NCBI GenBank assembly: GCA_021200415.1
Contig: JAJQGO010000026.1
Coordinates: forward strand, 80,436 to 144,435
Reading direction: 5' to 3'
DNA: 64,000 nt
From: Ruminococcus sp.
Lineage (GTDB): Bacteria > Bacillota > Clostridia > Oscillospirales > Ruminococcaceae
Numbering within the stretch: the first letter of the stretch is position 1; each line of letters begins with the position of its first letter. The notes beneath the pieces were generated by a model. It ran no database searches. It had not been told where the DNA came from and was given only the letters and a program-made list of their open reading frames with translations. The translations under genes were made by a program, and so were the position numbers. Shown here piece after piece: positions 8,599-16,862 of this stretch.

Positions 8599-11319
8599 CT
8601 AAAAAAGTACGGGAATTATTTTAAGGTAAAGCCTGCGGAAGAAGCCGATATTTTTGTTTATATTTTCGGCAAGCTCTTCAGTAAATTCAAGAGCCTTCTT
8701 TACATCCTCGCCGCTCAGGTCGCTGCCGCCGAAGCTGCCCTCAAGAGCGCAGCTCATGAAGCTTATGAACTCCCCCGAACCGCAGTATTCCGGAACAAGA
8801 AATCTCTCGGCATATTCGGCAAAATCCGAATAGAGCATACCGCCTCTTTTTATTTTAATGGCGGCAAGGAGCTTTTCAACGTAGCCGTACATAGCTGAAA
8901 CGCGGCTTCTGTTTGTTCCCTTGGCAAACCTTTTCCGTCTTGCTTTTATTATAATACATCTCCGCAAATAAATCAACAGTACAATCAAAATTAAAGCTGC
9001 CGCTGCCGCAAGGACTGCGATATTCGTTCGGCTTATGCCGCTCTCGCCGCTGCCGTCGCCAAGACCTATGCCGTTATTTTGTTCATCCGTCGATTCTGTC
9101 TGTGATGCAGCTGCCGTTACGGATACAGTGCTGCTCTCGGAGCTGCTTTCAGCCGATGTGATTTCCTGCGTGCTTTCGGACGATTCCGATGCAGCCTCGG
9201 ATGTCGTTTCCGTTGTGTTGCTTTGGGTTGTTTCGTCTGTAGCTGATTCCGTTTCCTCGGTATTGCTTATGCTGCTGCTTGTATACCCCTCGGTAAATTC
9301 AAAGGGAACCCAGCCGTAACCGTCAAGGTAGACCTCCGCCCATGCGTGGCTTCGGTTGTCCTGAACATTGATTGTATACGTTCCGTCACTGTTTTCGGTG
9401 TCCTCATTGAAATCGTCCCCGACAACAACATATCCCGTGGCATATCGTGCGGGAATCCCTGCCATACGTGCAAGAATTACTCCCGCGGTGGCGTAATGAA
9501 CGCAGTAGCCCTCATGATTTTCCAAAAGGAAGTAGCTTACAAAATCACGGTTTGAGGGCGTTTCCCCCGGGGACAGGGTATAATCCGCCATAGAGGCAAT
9601 TCGTTCACGTATTTCGTCCAGAACGGCAAGCTTCTCCGCAGCTGTTTCAGCCTCTGAGGCTGAATCGAGAATATCCGCAAAGGCTTCACGAACATCGTCC
9701 ATATCTTCATTTTCGGGAACCTGCAAATAATTTTTGTACACAAAGCTTCGGTAGTTGCTTTCAAGGAGGAACGTCAGAACAAGCTCGCCGTCAGACGTGG
9801 CATTGCACTGACGCAGCGAATCCATGCTCAGCGTGGTGCTGAATCCGAAGCCCTCCGAAGCGTCAACTCCGTTTTCCTCGCAGAAGCCGCTTATCATCTG
9901 ACGAAGCGTTTCATCGGAAATATCGTCCGCCGTGCAGCCGATAATGCTTTCGGTTTCGAGATATTGGGCGATTTCCTCCGTATCGACAGCCGTGAATTTG
10001 TAGGAATACTCGCTTTCATCGTCCTCTTTGGAGCTTACAAGGGTATCGTTTATGTATTCCATATCGCCGTAATTATTCGTGCCGTAGGGAGCATAGCTCT
10101 TGTTCTTTTTGCGCTTTGCCTCAATCCAGACGGTTATATCGGAGCTGTCGGGTAAAAGCCTCTCCGAAATTATATGGGGATAATCCTGCGGATATATTTC
10201 AAATTCGCTGAAATAGTCAAAAAGCCCGCTGCTGTTTTTGTAGACGGGATTTTTCAGCACCTGCCATTCGTTGTCGCCGTAAACCGAGCCTGTGTAGCCC
10301 TTGAGATACACAGCTCCGTCGCATTTTTTATCAAAGGTCGCCGTTATATCCGTAACGTTCTTGTATTTTATATGATCTACATTTCCAAGCTTGTGGCTTT
10401 CGAGGCTGAACGTGAAGCCGAGGGCTTCGGTGAGGTCCGAGATGCTCGATGAAAAGTCGTCCATGCTGAACGAGTTCACAGCCTCCTTTATATCGACACG
10501 CTTCTGATTTAGGCTGTCGCTGCGCTCATAGCCGGCAGCGTTCATAACTGCGAGAGCTGCGGCAGCGGCTGCGGCAATGGTAAAAATCATGCCCAGAGCG
10601 CATTTTTCTGTTACCTTGAAGCGCATTTGCCTTTTCGGAAAGAATGCGTCGCCCCTGCGGGCAAATCCGCCGTTTCCGCCGTAATATTCCCCTGCGTCAA
10701 CGATAAACATTGACGCATTCGCAAACCAGTAGGCAACTGTAAGAATCCCCCAGAACACGGGAATATTTATGCCGTTGTAGAGTCCGATTTCGATGATGGG
10801 GAATGTAAAAATCATAACTACAAGCGGATTCGTACGGCTTATTGTAAAGGTGTATATTACAATTGCCAGCAGCCAGATGCAGAAAATATAAAATACCGTC
10901 GTGCAATAGACCTCATTGTCGGGGTCGAGGAGCTTATAATAGCTTATTTCCGTGTGATGGGAAACGCTGTAGATAATATTGTAGACATATTTAAAGCCGT
11001 CCGTAACGGCTTCGGCGAATCTGAACAGAGCCGCGGCAAACAGGACAAATGAGCCTCCCGCAAGCCACAGGGATTTTTTTCCTGAAAGGGCTGTCCCGAT
11101 GTGAACAGCCGAGAAAATCAGCGCGGCTGCAATTACAGCTCCGGTGCTGTAGCTTGTGTCGAACATATCAAGAAAGGACATGATAACGGACACAAATCCG
11201 ATTATGGCAATCAGGACGGATTCGGGCTTTCTGAAATCACGTCTGTTCTTTTTTAGGGACATTGAGATACTGTCGCAGATAACAATGCCGCTGAAATTTT
11301 TATTTTTTTTGCTTTTCAT
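8599..11319 (-). CDS. Transglutaminase-like membrane protein (TgpA type)
   Basis: A 906-residue protein with about six N-terminal membrane helices, a large extracytoplasmic region, a transglutaminase-core domain, a Ser/Thr/Glu-rich stretch of about 70 residues, one more membrane helix near residue 780 and a cytosolic tail. The core shows the catalytic Cys in NHEGYCVHYATAGVILAR and the His in NRSHAWAEVYLDGYGWVPFE, so it is probably active. Proteins of this plan stand next to MoxR and DUF58 genes in many bacteria; their substrates are largely unknown. GAGGAT lies before the ATG at 11319. It follows the DUF58 gene by 22 bp. The Ser/Thr-rich linker suggests an extended spacer in the cell wall. 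Confidence 0.88.
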   Translation of the reverse strand: MKSKKNKNFSGIVICDSISMSLKKNRRDFRKPESVLIAIIGFVSVIMSFLDMFDTSYSTGAVIAAALIFSAVHIGTALSGKKSLWLAGGSFVLFAAALFRFAEAVTDGFKYVYNIIYSVSHHTEISYYKLLDPDNEVYCTTVFYIFCIWLLAIVIYTFTISRTNPLVVMIFTFPIIEIGLYNGINIPVFWGILTVAYWFANASMFIVDAGEYYGGNGGFARRGDAFFPKRQMRFKVTEKCALGMIFTIAAAAAAALAVMNAAGYERSDSLNQKRVDIKEAVNSFSMDDFSSSISDLTEALGFTFSLESHKLGNVDHIKYKNVTDITATFDKKCDGAVYLKGYTGSVYGDNEWQVLKNPVYKNSSGLFDYFSEFEIYPQDYPHIISERLLPDSSDITVWIEAKRKKNKSYAPYGTNNYGDMEYINDTLVSSKEDDESEYSYKFTAVDTEEIAQYLETESIIGCTADDISDETLRQMISGFCEENGVDASEGFGFSTTLSMDSLRQCNATSDGELVLTFLLESNYRSFVYKNYLQVPENEDMDDVREAFADILDSASEAETAAEKLAVLDEIRERIASMADYTLSPGETPSNRDFVSYFLLENHEGYCVHYATAGVILARMAGIPARYATGYVVVGDDFNEDTENSDGTYTINVQDNRSHAWAEVYLDGYGWVPFEFTEGYTSSSISNTEETESATDETTQSNTTETTSEAASESSESTQEITSAESSSESSTVSVTAAASQTESTDEQNNGIGLGDGSGESGISRTNIAVLAAAAALILIVLLIYLRRCIIIKARRKRFAKGTNRSRVSAMYGYVEKLLAAIKIKRGGMLYSDFAEYAERFLVPEYCGSGEFISFMSCALEGSFGGSDLSGEDVKKALEFTEELAENINKNIGFFRRLYLKIIPVLF

Positions 11320-11341
11320 ATTGTATCCTCAGATTTCAGAA

Positions 11342-12535
11342 TCAAAGCTCAATATCCTTGACGGACGATGAGATTCTGCCTATTACAACGGGAGTAACGC
11401 TCAGCGAGGGGCAGCAGTCACGGGCAATTTCAGCTGAAGCCTCGTCCTTGACGACAACAACGGCATTTTTAATTTCAGAGCTGATTTCTCTGTCGATATA
11501 ATCAAAAGCCTTTTTATCCTGCTCCGCAGTTATGAAGGTAAAGGAGGTGAAGCTCTTTTCAACGCATTCCGGAAGAAATTCCTCCGGCGGACGAAAGCTC
11601 AGATCATCTCCGAGTGAAACAAGCAGCTCGGAAACTGCCTCGGAAAGGGATTCTCCGCTGTCAACACGGCGCTGGACAAAGCACGACTCCGAAGCGCTGT
11701 AATAGATGATCGTATGCGCTCTTTCGTTTTCAATCAGAAACTGGGACAGGGATACAAGCGCCTCTATGAGCGTATCGTATATGGGCAGTGTATATTCTGA
11801 ATTTTCAGAGCAGCGGAGGTTGAGGAAAAGAGCCGTGCGCGAATCTATAGGCATACCGAAATCCTTGACAATCAGCTCGTCGCTTTTGCTGCTCAGCTTC
11901 CAGTGAACACGGTTGAGCTTATCGCCGTCAACAAATCCGCGCAGGTCGAAAATTTCGGACGGATCGTCGCCTGTCCTGTGTTCGGAGAAAGCGGTGCTTT
12001 CATCGCTGCTCATGTCGCAGCTGCCAGGACAGGCTCTTATGCTGTGCCCCTCCGGAAGAATTACAATATCATCGCCGATATTTTTGCCTATGCGGAATTT
12101 GAAAATTCTCAGGGGGTCGTAGATGTTGATTTCCGCCGTGCTGATATTTATTATGCCGCAGAATTTGGATTCCAGCTGAAACGTCATAAGCTGACTGTTC
12201 CGCTGCTGTATGGGGAAGTGGATTTCAAAATAATTTATCTGATTGTTGAAAATGTTATAGTATTCGATAAAGGCTTCAGCCTTGGCAACAGGAAATATGC
12301 TGCGGTTTGAAATGCTGAGCTGAATATCGAAAGGCTCGTTCTTTGCGGCAGTTGTTTCCTTTACGTTCAGGCTGACGGTAATGAGCTTTTTTGTAATCAG
12401 CGTCATGATGAACATCAGCACGGGCAGGGCGATTACAACTATCAGCAGCACGAGGGAGAAATCCCAGACGTACAGGACGTAGAACGCCGCGCTTATGACG
12501 ATAAGGAAAATAAACATAAATTTTACAGAAGTCAT
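11342..12535 (-). CDS. DUF58 domain protein
   Basis: A 397-residue protein with two N-terminal membrane helices (within residues 5-50), a beta-rich section and the DUF58 (vWA-like) domain. The domain hallmark is visible as EIFDLRGFVDGDKLNRVHWKLSSKSDELIVKDF, shown here only as its key order: DLR, GD, N, VHWK, L-V-D. It starts 6 bp after the stop of the MoxR ATPase gene, so the two are translationally coupled. In characterised systems, MoxR AAA ATPases work with vWA-type partners as chaperones in maturing other proteins; a similar role here is inference. Confidence 0.85.
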   Translation of the reverse strand: MTSVKFMFIFLIVISAAFYVLYVWDFSLVLLIVVIALPVLMFIMTLITKKLITVSLNVKETTAAKNEPFDIQLSISNRSIFPVAKAEAFIEYYNIFNNQINYFEIHFPIQQRNSQLMTFQLESKFCGIINISTAEINIYDPLRIFKFRIGKNIGDDIVILPEGHSIRACPGSCDMSSDESTAFSEHRTGDDPSEIFDLRGFVDGDKLNRVHWKLSSKSDELIVKDFGMPIDSRTALFLNLRCSENSEYTLPIYDTLIEALVSLSQFLIENERAHTIIYYSASESCFVQRRVDSGESLSEAVSELLVSLGDDLSFRPPEEFLPECVEKSFTSFTFITAEQDKKAFDYIDREISSEIKNAVVVVKDEASAEIARDCCPSLSVTPVVIGRISSSVKDIEL

Positions 12536-12541
12536 TTTATA

Positions 12542-13489
12542 TCACTTAATTTTCGGTAAGGGCGTATTGCTTATGATGTCAGAAATTATATCCGCAGCCG
12601 ACTTATTGGCAAGCTTTGCCTTGGAATTGAGAATTATCCTATGCTCAAAAACGTCGCGGCAGATATACACAACATCGTCGGGAATTATATAGCTGCGTCC
12701 CATAGCGAGAGCGATTCCCTTTGAAATCTGCATAAGTGCGAGAGTTCCGCGGGGACTTACGCCAAGCTTCAGAAGCGGATGATTTCTTGTTGCGGCGGAA
12801 AGGCTGACTATATACTCATAGATACGGTCGTCGGCATATACGGAATCAACAGCGCTGCGGAGCTGCATAATAGTGCCTGCGTCGGCAACGGCTCTTATGC
12901 TGTCAATTGGATTTGCGCTGCTTTTTGATTTCAGGATTGCTATTTCCCCCTCATGGTCGGGGTAACCCATGCTAAGCTTAATCATGAAGCGGTCAAGCTG
13001 GGAATCGGGAAGATTATGCGTGCCGGCAGAGCCGATAGGATTCTGAGTTGCGATAACGGTATACGGCTCGGGCAGCTTATATGTTACACCGTCAACGGTA
13101 ATGCTTTTTTCCTCCATAAGCTCAAGAAGCGCCGACTGTGTTTTGCTTGAGGTACGGTTAATTTCGTCCGCAAGAAAGAGATTACAGAATGCCACACCGG
13201 GGCGGAACTCAAACTTTCCGGTCATTTTGTTGCAGACGGAAAATCCCGTAATATCGGACGGCAGAACATCAGGCGTGAACTGCATTCTGTTATGCTCCAG
13301 CGACAATGCTCTTGAAAAGGCGAGGGCAAGAGTTGTTTTGCCGACTCCGGGAATATCCTCAATGAGAATGTGCCCCTTGCAGAGAATCGCAAGCAGAACC
13401 TTGATAATCACAGTATCCTTGCCCACAACGGCTTTTTTTACCTCTGAAATTATATTATTGATTTGATTTGTATAGATTGATGTATTCAT
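12542..13489 (-). CDS. MoxR family AAA+ ATPase
   Basis: A 315-residue cytosolic AAA+ ATPase. Walker A is GVGKTTLA near residue 50, Walker B LFLADEINR near residue 107, and sensor 1 is VIATQNP near residue 145, all typical of the MoxR family (AAA_3 plus lid domain). The ATG at 13489 has TGGAG seven bases upstream; an in-frame TTG at 13501 overlaps that site and is less likely. It is the first gene of a four-gene operon with DUF58, transglutaminase and DUF308 proteins and has a clear promoter just upstream. Confidence 0.9.
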   Translation of the reverse strand: MNTSIYTNQINNIISEVKKAVVGKDTVIIKVLLAILCKGHILIEDIPGVGKTTLALAFSRALSLEHNRMQFTPDVLPSDITGFSVCNKMTGKFEFRPGVAFCNLFLADEINRTSSKTQSALLELMEEKSITVDGVTYKLPEPYTVIATQNPIGSAGTHNLPDSQLDRFMIKLSMGYPDHEGEIAILKSKSSANPIDSIRAVADAGTIMQLRSAVDSVYADDRIYEYIVSLSAATRNHPLLKLGVSPRGTLALMQISKGIALAMGRSYIIPDDVVYICRDVFEHRIILNSKAKLANKSAADIISDIISNTPLPKIK

Positions 13490-13528
13490 TGCTTGCTCCA
13501 ATCAAAAATGTTGTATGATTACTTTGTA

Positions 13529-13557
13529 ATTATACCATTTTATTTGAAATAATGCAA
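13529..13557 (-). promoter_or_regulatory. Promoter of the moxR operon
   Basis: On the minus strand TTGCAT (13552-13557), a 17-base spacer ending in TGG, and TATAAT (13529-13534) lie 40 bp before the moxR start. Confidence 0.7.
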
Positions 13558-13581
13558 CAGGAAATATTGTCGTGGAAATGC

Positions 13582-13620
13582 AAAATAAAAAACAGCACCC
13601 TGCGTTTGCGCAAGATGCTG
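13582..13620 (-). terminator. Intrinsic terminator of the zinc-ribbon gene
   Basis: On the minus strand CAGCATCTTGCG, loop CAAA, CGCAGGGTGCTG, then TTTTTTATTTT. It separates the zinc-ribbon protein gene from the moxR promoter. Confidence 0.85.
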
Positions 13621-13627
13621 TGTTGCT

Positions 13628-14791
13628 TTAATCATCTGTACCAAGATGCTCCGCTCCCCTGAGCTTTTGATTTTCGTTTAAAAATGCTGTTCTTATGTTT
13701 TTAATTTGCTGCGTGAAGAAGTCAATCTGCTGCTGTAATTCATCTCTTTTAACACGAAGCGCTCTGTTTTGCACGAATCCCAAAACTGCCGCAGCTGCGA
13801 AGATAATGCCCCATACGATCGATGAACCACCGTCGCCGAATAAGAAAAATCCGAGTGCCAGAATTATACCAATAACCATCAGTGCCTTGAAAAACGACAT
13901 TTTCCCCTGAACAGACTTTTTTTCGGCAACTAAATCCTTATACACCTGCGCACGCTGAGGGTCAACAGGTGAATCCTTATCATAAAAAAGCTTTTCTCCA
14001 TCTCCGGAAATATAAAGTGTGTTAACACCCGAGCCGTATGTAACTTTAATCTTATGCATCGCCGCCAGAACCTTTGTAGATTTATCAACCTCCATATTGC
14101 AGTTCCCGCTGATATTGAGATTGCGATATTTTCTATTGCCGATTTGCTTGATTGCGCTATTCTTCAAGGCTTCCTCCATATCCGGACGAACATATTTATC
14201 CATAAGCTCCGAGTCAGGACGGGTAAACTTCAATGTGGTGGCACTAAGCGGAATTTCCAGACTTTCCACGTCCACCAATACGCCGTTTTTGTAAGGTGAA
14301 TACATTTTATCAATTACAAAATCATAATCCCTGTAGCCCGAAACGATTCGTTCAAATTCTCCACGAACGTTACCGCTGACAGTTGACCAGTTTGTTTCAA
14401 CAACCTGATTTTTACTGCCGTTGCTGTCCTTATATGTTCGGGTATTGTCATTGCCAATATCGCAAAGATAGTCGGACGTGCCGTTTGCGTGATAATAATA
14501 CGCAGGAACGAAAAGATATTCCGCAGAGGTTATTTCAGACGCGCTTAGAACATCAAGAGGTGCTGCTTCGTTTGATGTCAGATACTTGACAACGACCTCG
14601 TGCAGTCTTTTTGACGACGCTTTAAATGGCACGCCGCTTATGACATTCTCTGTTTTCGCAAGCTCCTGACATTCCTTCAGGCTCTCGATTACATAGGATG
14701 TTCCGCAATATTCGCATTTTCCCGTGGGTTTGTTCAGATTATCAATAGACGCACCGCAGCTTTGGCAGGTGTAGCTTTTTACAACAGGCAT
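13628..14791 (-). CDS. Zinc-ribbon membrane protein, function unknown
   Basis: A 387-residue protein starting with a four-Cys zinc ribbon (CQSCGASID...CEYCGTSY within residues 8-35). A soluble alpha/beta section of about 240 residues follows, then two membrane helices around residues 300-345 and a basic coiled-coil-like C-terminus. I do not recognise a named family with certainty. N-terminal zinc ribbons followed by such regions occur in many uncharacterised Firmicutes membrane proteins. The ATG at 14791 lies nine bases after GGAG; an upstream ATG at 14818 lacks a site. It is a single-gene unit with its own terminator. Confidence 0.7.
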   Translation of the reverse strand: MPVVKSYTCQSCGASIDNLNKPTGKCEYCGTSYVIESLKECQELAKTENVISGVPFKASSKRLHEVVVKYLTSNEAAPLDVLSASEITSAEYLFVPAYYYHANGTSDYLCDIGNDNTRTYKDSNGSKNQVVETNWSTVSGNVRGEFERIVSGYRDYDFVIDKMYSPYKNGVLVDVESLEIPLSATTLKFTRPDSELMDKYVRPDMEEALKNSAIKQIGNRKYRNLNISGNCNMEVDKSTKVLAAMHKIKVTYGSGVNTLYISGDGEKLFYDKDSPVDPQRAQVYKDLVAEKKSVQGKMSFFKALMVIGIILALGFFLFGDGGSSIVWGIIFAAAAVLGFVQNRALRVKRDELQQQIDFFTQQIKNIRTAFLNENQKLRGAEHLGTDD

Positions 14792-14938
14792 ATTTTCATA
14801 CTCCTCTCCTATATTCATAAATCGCCTTATATTTACATTATATCACTTTTTTTACTATTGTCAAGCTTTTTCCAACAGCACCCCCAATTTTCCAATCCTA
14901 CGTCAAAAAAGAAATATCTGTAACTTTTTTCATAATGC

Positions 14939-14967
14939 TTTACAATTTTGAAGATTTGTGATATAAT
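14939..14967 (+). promoter_or_regulatory. Extended -10 promoter of the Wzz-like gene
   Basis: TTTACA (14939-14944), a 17-base spacer ending TGTGA, and TATAAT (14962-14967). The TG one base before the -10 hexamer makes an extended -10. Confidence 0.75.
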
Positions 14968-15035
14968 AGGATCCATGGCGGCTACACGCTATGTATTTTC
15001 ATGTATTTTCAATTTATTTTATAATGGAGGGCAAA

Positions 15036-16583
15036 ATGGCAAAAAAAGATGAGCGTTACCTTAACGTAACACTGAAAAATGAATCCGATGAAAGCGGCGA
15101 CATTATCGTTTCTTTTTCCGGAATTTTCAAAATGCTAAAAAAATATTTCCTGATCTGGATCGTTACCGCCGTTGTGGCAGGTGTCCTTGTGTTTACCTGC
15201 TCGGCTATAACCTCCGGTAATCAGAACAAAAGCTTAACCGCTTTAATCAGCTTTTCCTACGACGGAATTGAAGATGGTCTTGACCCTGAGGGAAACACAT
15301 TTGATGTCAACACTATCAAGAATCCAACTGTTATCGAATCGGCTCTGACGGAGCTTGGACTTTCCGTTGAAAGCCTTGAGGAAATCCGACAGAATATCTC
15401 TATTGACGGTATCATTCCTTCCGACGCTATTGATAAAATAACTACATACAAGAGCGTCTACGAAAGCGCGTCCGGCTCAAGCAGCGCATTGTCGGCTGCT
15501 CAGGCTATGCTCGATACCTCCTACTACCCTACGCAATTCAAGGTCACCTTCAATTACAGCTCTACAGGCTTTGATGAGGACGAGGCTGTCGATGTGTTCA
15601 ACACAATGCTCGAATGCTACCGTGATTACTTCATTTCAACCTATGGCAGCAATGAAGCTCTCGGAAGCGCCGTAAAATCAATCGATTACACAGAATACGA
15701 CTACGCAGAGGCTGTCGATGTCTTTGATTCAACTCTCACAACTCTCAAAAGCTACGTGAACGACCTTGCTTCAGAGGACACAACACGCTTCCGCTCAAAT
15801 TCAACAGGATATACCTTCTCCGACCTTTCCGAATCCATCTCCACTATCCAGAGCATGGATCTCGATATTCTCTCCTCATACATCACGGTAAACAACGTAA
15901 CAAAGGACAAGGATTCTCTTATTACCTATTATCAGTACAGAATTGATTCCCTCACCCGTGAGAAAACTGTTGCGGAGGAAAAGCTTGCGTCAATCGTTGA
16001 ATCAATTGATAATTATCAGAAGGATACAATTATGGTTTTCGGCAACGGAACTGAAACAACCGATACCGAATACAGCCAGTATTCCGAGGAATATGATACT
16101 CTCATCAAGCAGAAAATTTCAACTCAGACTGAGGTTTCAACTGCAACTCAGCGCATAAATTACTACAATCAGAGAATCACAGCCCTTAAATCAAAGGCCG
16201 CAGGCTCGGATACATACGTTGAAAAGGTTGAGGAGGATCTCGCTTCACTCAGCGACAAGGTTAATCAGCTGATTGACGATATAAACACCACTGCCGAGGA
16301 GTATTATGAAAATGTTCCGTTCGCAAACGCATATAATATTCTCGTTCCTGCCTCCGGCTCAGGCGCAGTAAGCTTTGTAAAGCGCACCATCAGCAGCGCT
16401 ATGGTTCCTTTGGTTGTAATCGAAGCTCTGCTCGTTCTGGTTTATATATGTGCCGCATTTGTTCTTGCAATCATCAACGAAAGCAAAAAGAAAAAGGCTC
16501 TTGCAGAAGCTGAGAGCGTTGAAGCTGAATCGGAATCTGAATCTGAAGAAGCTGAAACCGATACCGAAAATACGGATAAATAA
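15036..16583 (+). CDS. Wzz-like chain-length/polymerisation regulator
   Basis: A 515-residue membrane protein built like a polysaccharide co-polymerase: a short cytosolic N-terminus, a membrane helix near residues 37-58, about 400 extracytoplasmic residues with long predicted coiled coils, and a second helix near residues 455-480. It ends in a very acidic tail (alternating Glu/Ser/Ala). Wzz proteins set the length of surface polysaccharides; that assignment rests on topology, not on a sharp motif. No tyrosine kinase, flippase or glycosyltransferase stands next to it, which is unusual for a Wzz gene. The start at 15036 has GGAGGG upstream. A terminator directly follows. Confidence 0.65.
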   Translation: MAKKDERYLNVTLKNESDESGDIIVSFSGIFKMLKKYFLIWIVTAVVAGVLVFTCSAITSGNQNKSLTALISFSYDGIEDGLDPEGNTFDVNTIKNPTVIESALTELGLSVESLEEIRQNISIDGIIPSDAIDKITTYKSVYESASGSSSALSAAQAMLDTSYYPTQFKVTFNYSSTGFDEDEAVDVFNTMLECYRDYFISTYGSNEALGSAVKSIDYTEYDYAEAVDVFDSTLTTLKSYVNDLASEDTTRFRSNSTGYTFSDLSESISTIQSMDLDILSSYITVNNVTKDKDSLITYYQYRIDSLTREKTVAEEKLASIVESIDNYQKDTIMVFGNGTETTDTEYSQYSEEYDTLIKQKISTQTEVSTATQRINYYNQRITALKSKAAGSDTYVEKVEEDLASLSDKVNQLIDDINTTAEEYYENVPFANAYNILVPASGSGAVSFVKRTISSAMVPLVVIEALLVLVYICAAFVLAIINESKKKKALAEAESVEAESESESEEAETDTENTDK

Positions 16584-16597
16584 TCCGGATAAATATA

Positions 16598-16627
16598 AAT
16601 CCTCCGACAGCTGCCGGAGGATTTTTT
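16598..16627 (+). terminator. Terminator after the Wzz-like gene
   Basis: ATCCTCCG and CGGAGGAT form a perfect 8-bp stem, followed by TTTTTT. Confidence 0.85.
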
Positions 16628-16802
16628 AGGCAACACCGCACAAAGATTGTCGTGCAGATGTGCCATTAGATTTTTCGTCAGATTGTATAAAAGCGACGCA
16701 GGCATACTTGATGTATGGCAAGGAGTTTTTGTGCAAGACGACGGAAAAGATAAAAGCAGATGTGCGGCAAAGCCGTCAGGCGTTCTTTGTGCGGTGTTGC
16801 CT
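16628..16802. repeat. MITE-like inverted-repeat element, copy 1
   Basis: A 175-bp element bounded by perfect 17-bp terminal inverted repeats GGCAACACCGCACAAAG (16629-16645) and its complement (16785-16801). It has no open reading frame of note. It is about 85-90% alike over its full length to 41312-41489, judged by eye. It sits between two convergent genes. No clear target-site duplication could be fixed. The size, terminal repeats, lack of coding capacity and dispersed copies fit a miniature inverted-repeat transposable element; the parent transposase is not in the window. Confidence 0.8.
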
Positions 16803-16814
16803 TTATTATAATAA

Positions 16815-16845
16815 AAGCCCGATACCAAAAGCATCGGGCTTCTTG
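16815..16845 (-). terminator. Terminator of the GH5 gene
   Basis: On the minus strand AAGCCCGAT, loop, ATCGGGCTT, then TTATTATAATAAAG. It lies 18 bp past the GH5 stop. Confidence 0.7.
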
Positions 16846-16862
16846 TGTTATTTTCTGTCGGC

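Noticed and set aside
13489..13501. TTG at 13501 as the moxR start
   Set aside because: It overlaps the TGGAG ribosome site used by the ATG at 13489.
16628..16802. Non-coding RNA gene instead of a mobile element
   Set aside because: A second copy with perfect ends lies at an unrelated site, and ends vary in a paired way; an RNA gene is possible but less likely.
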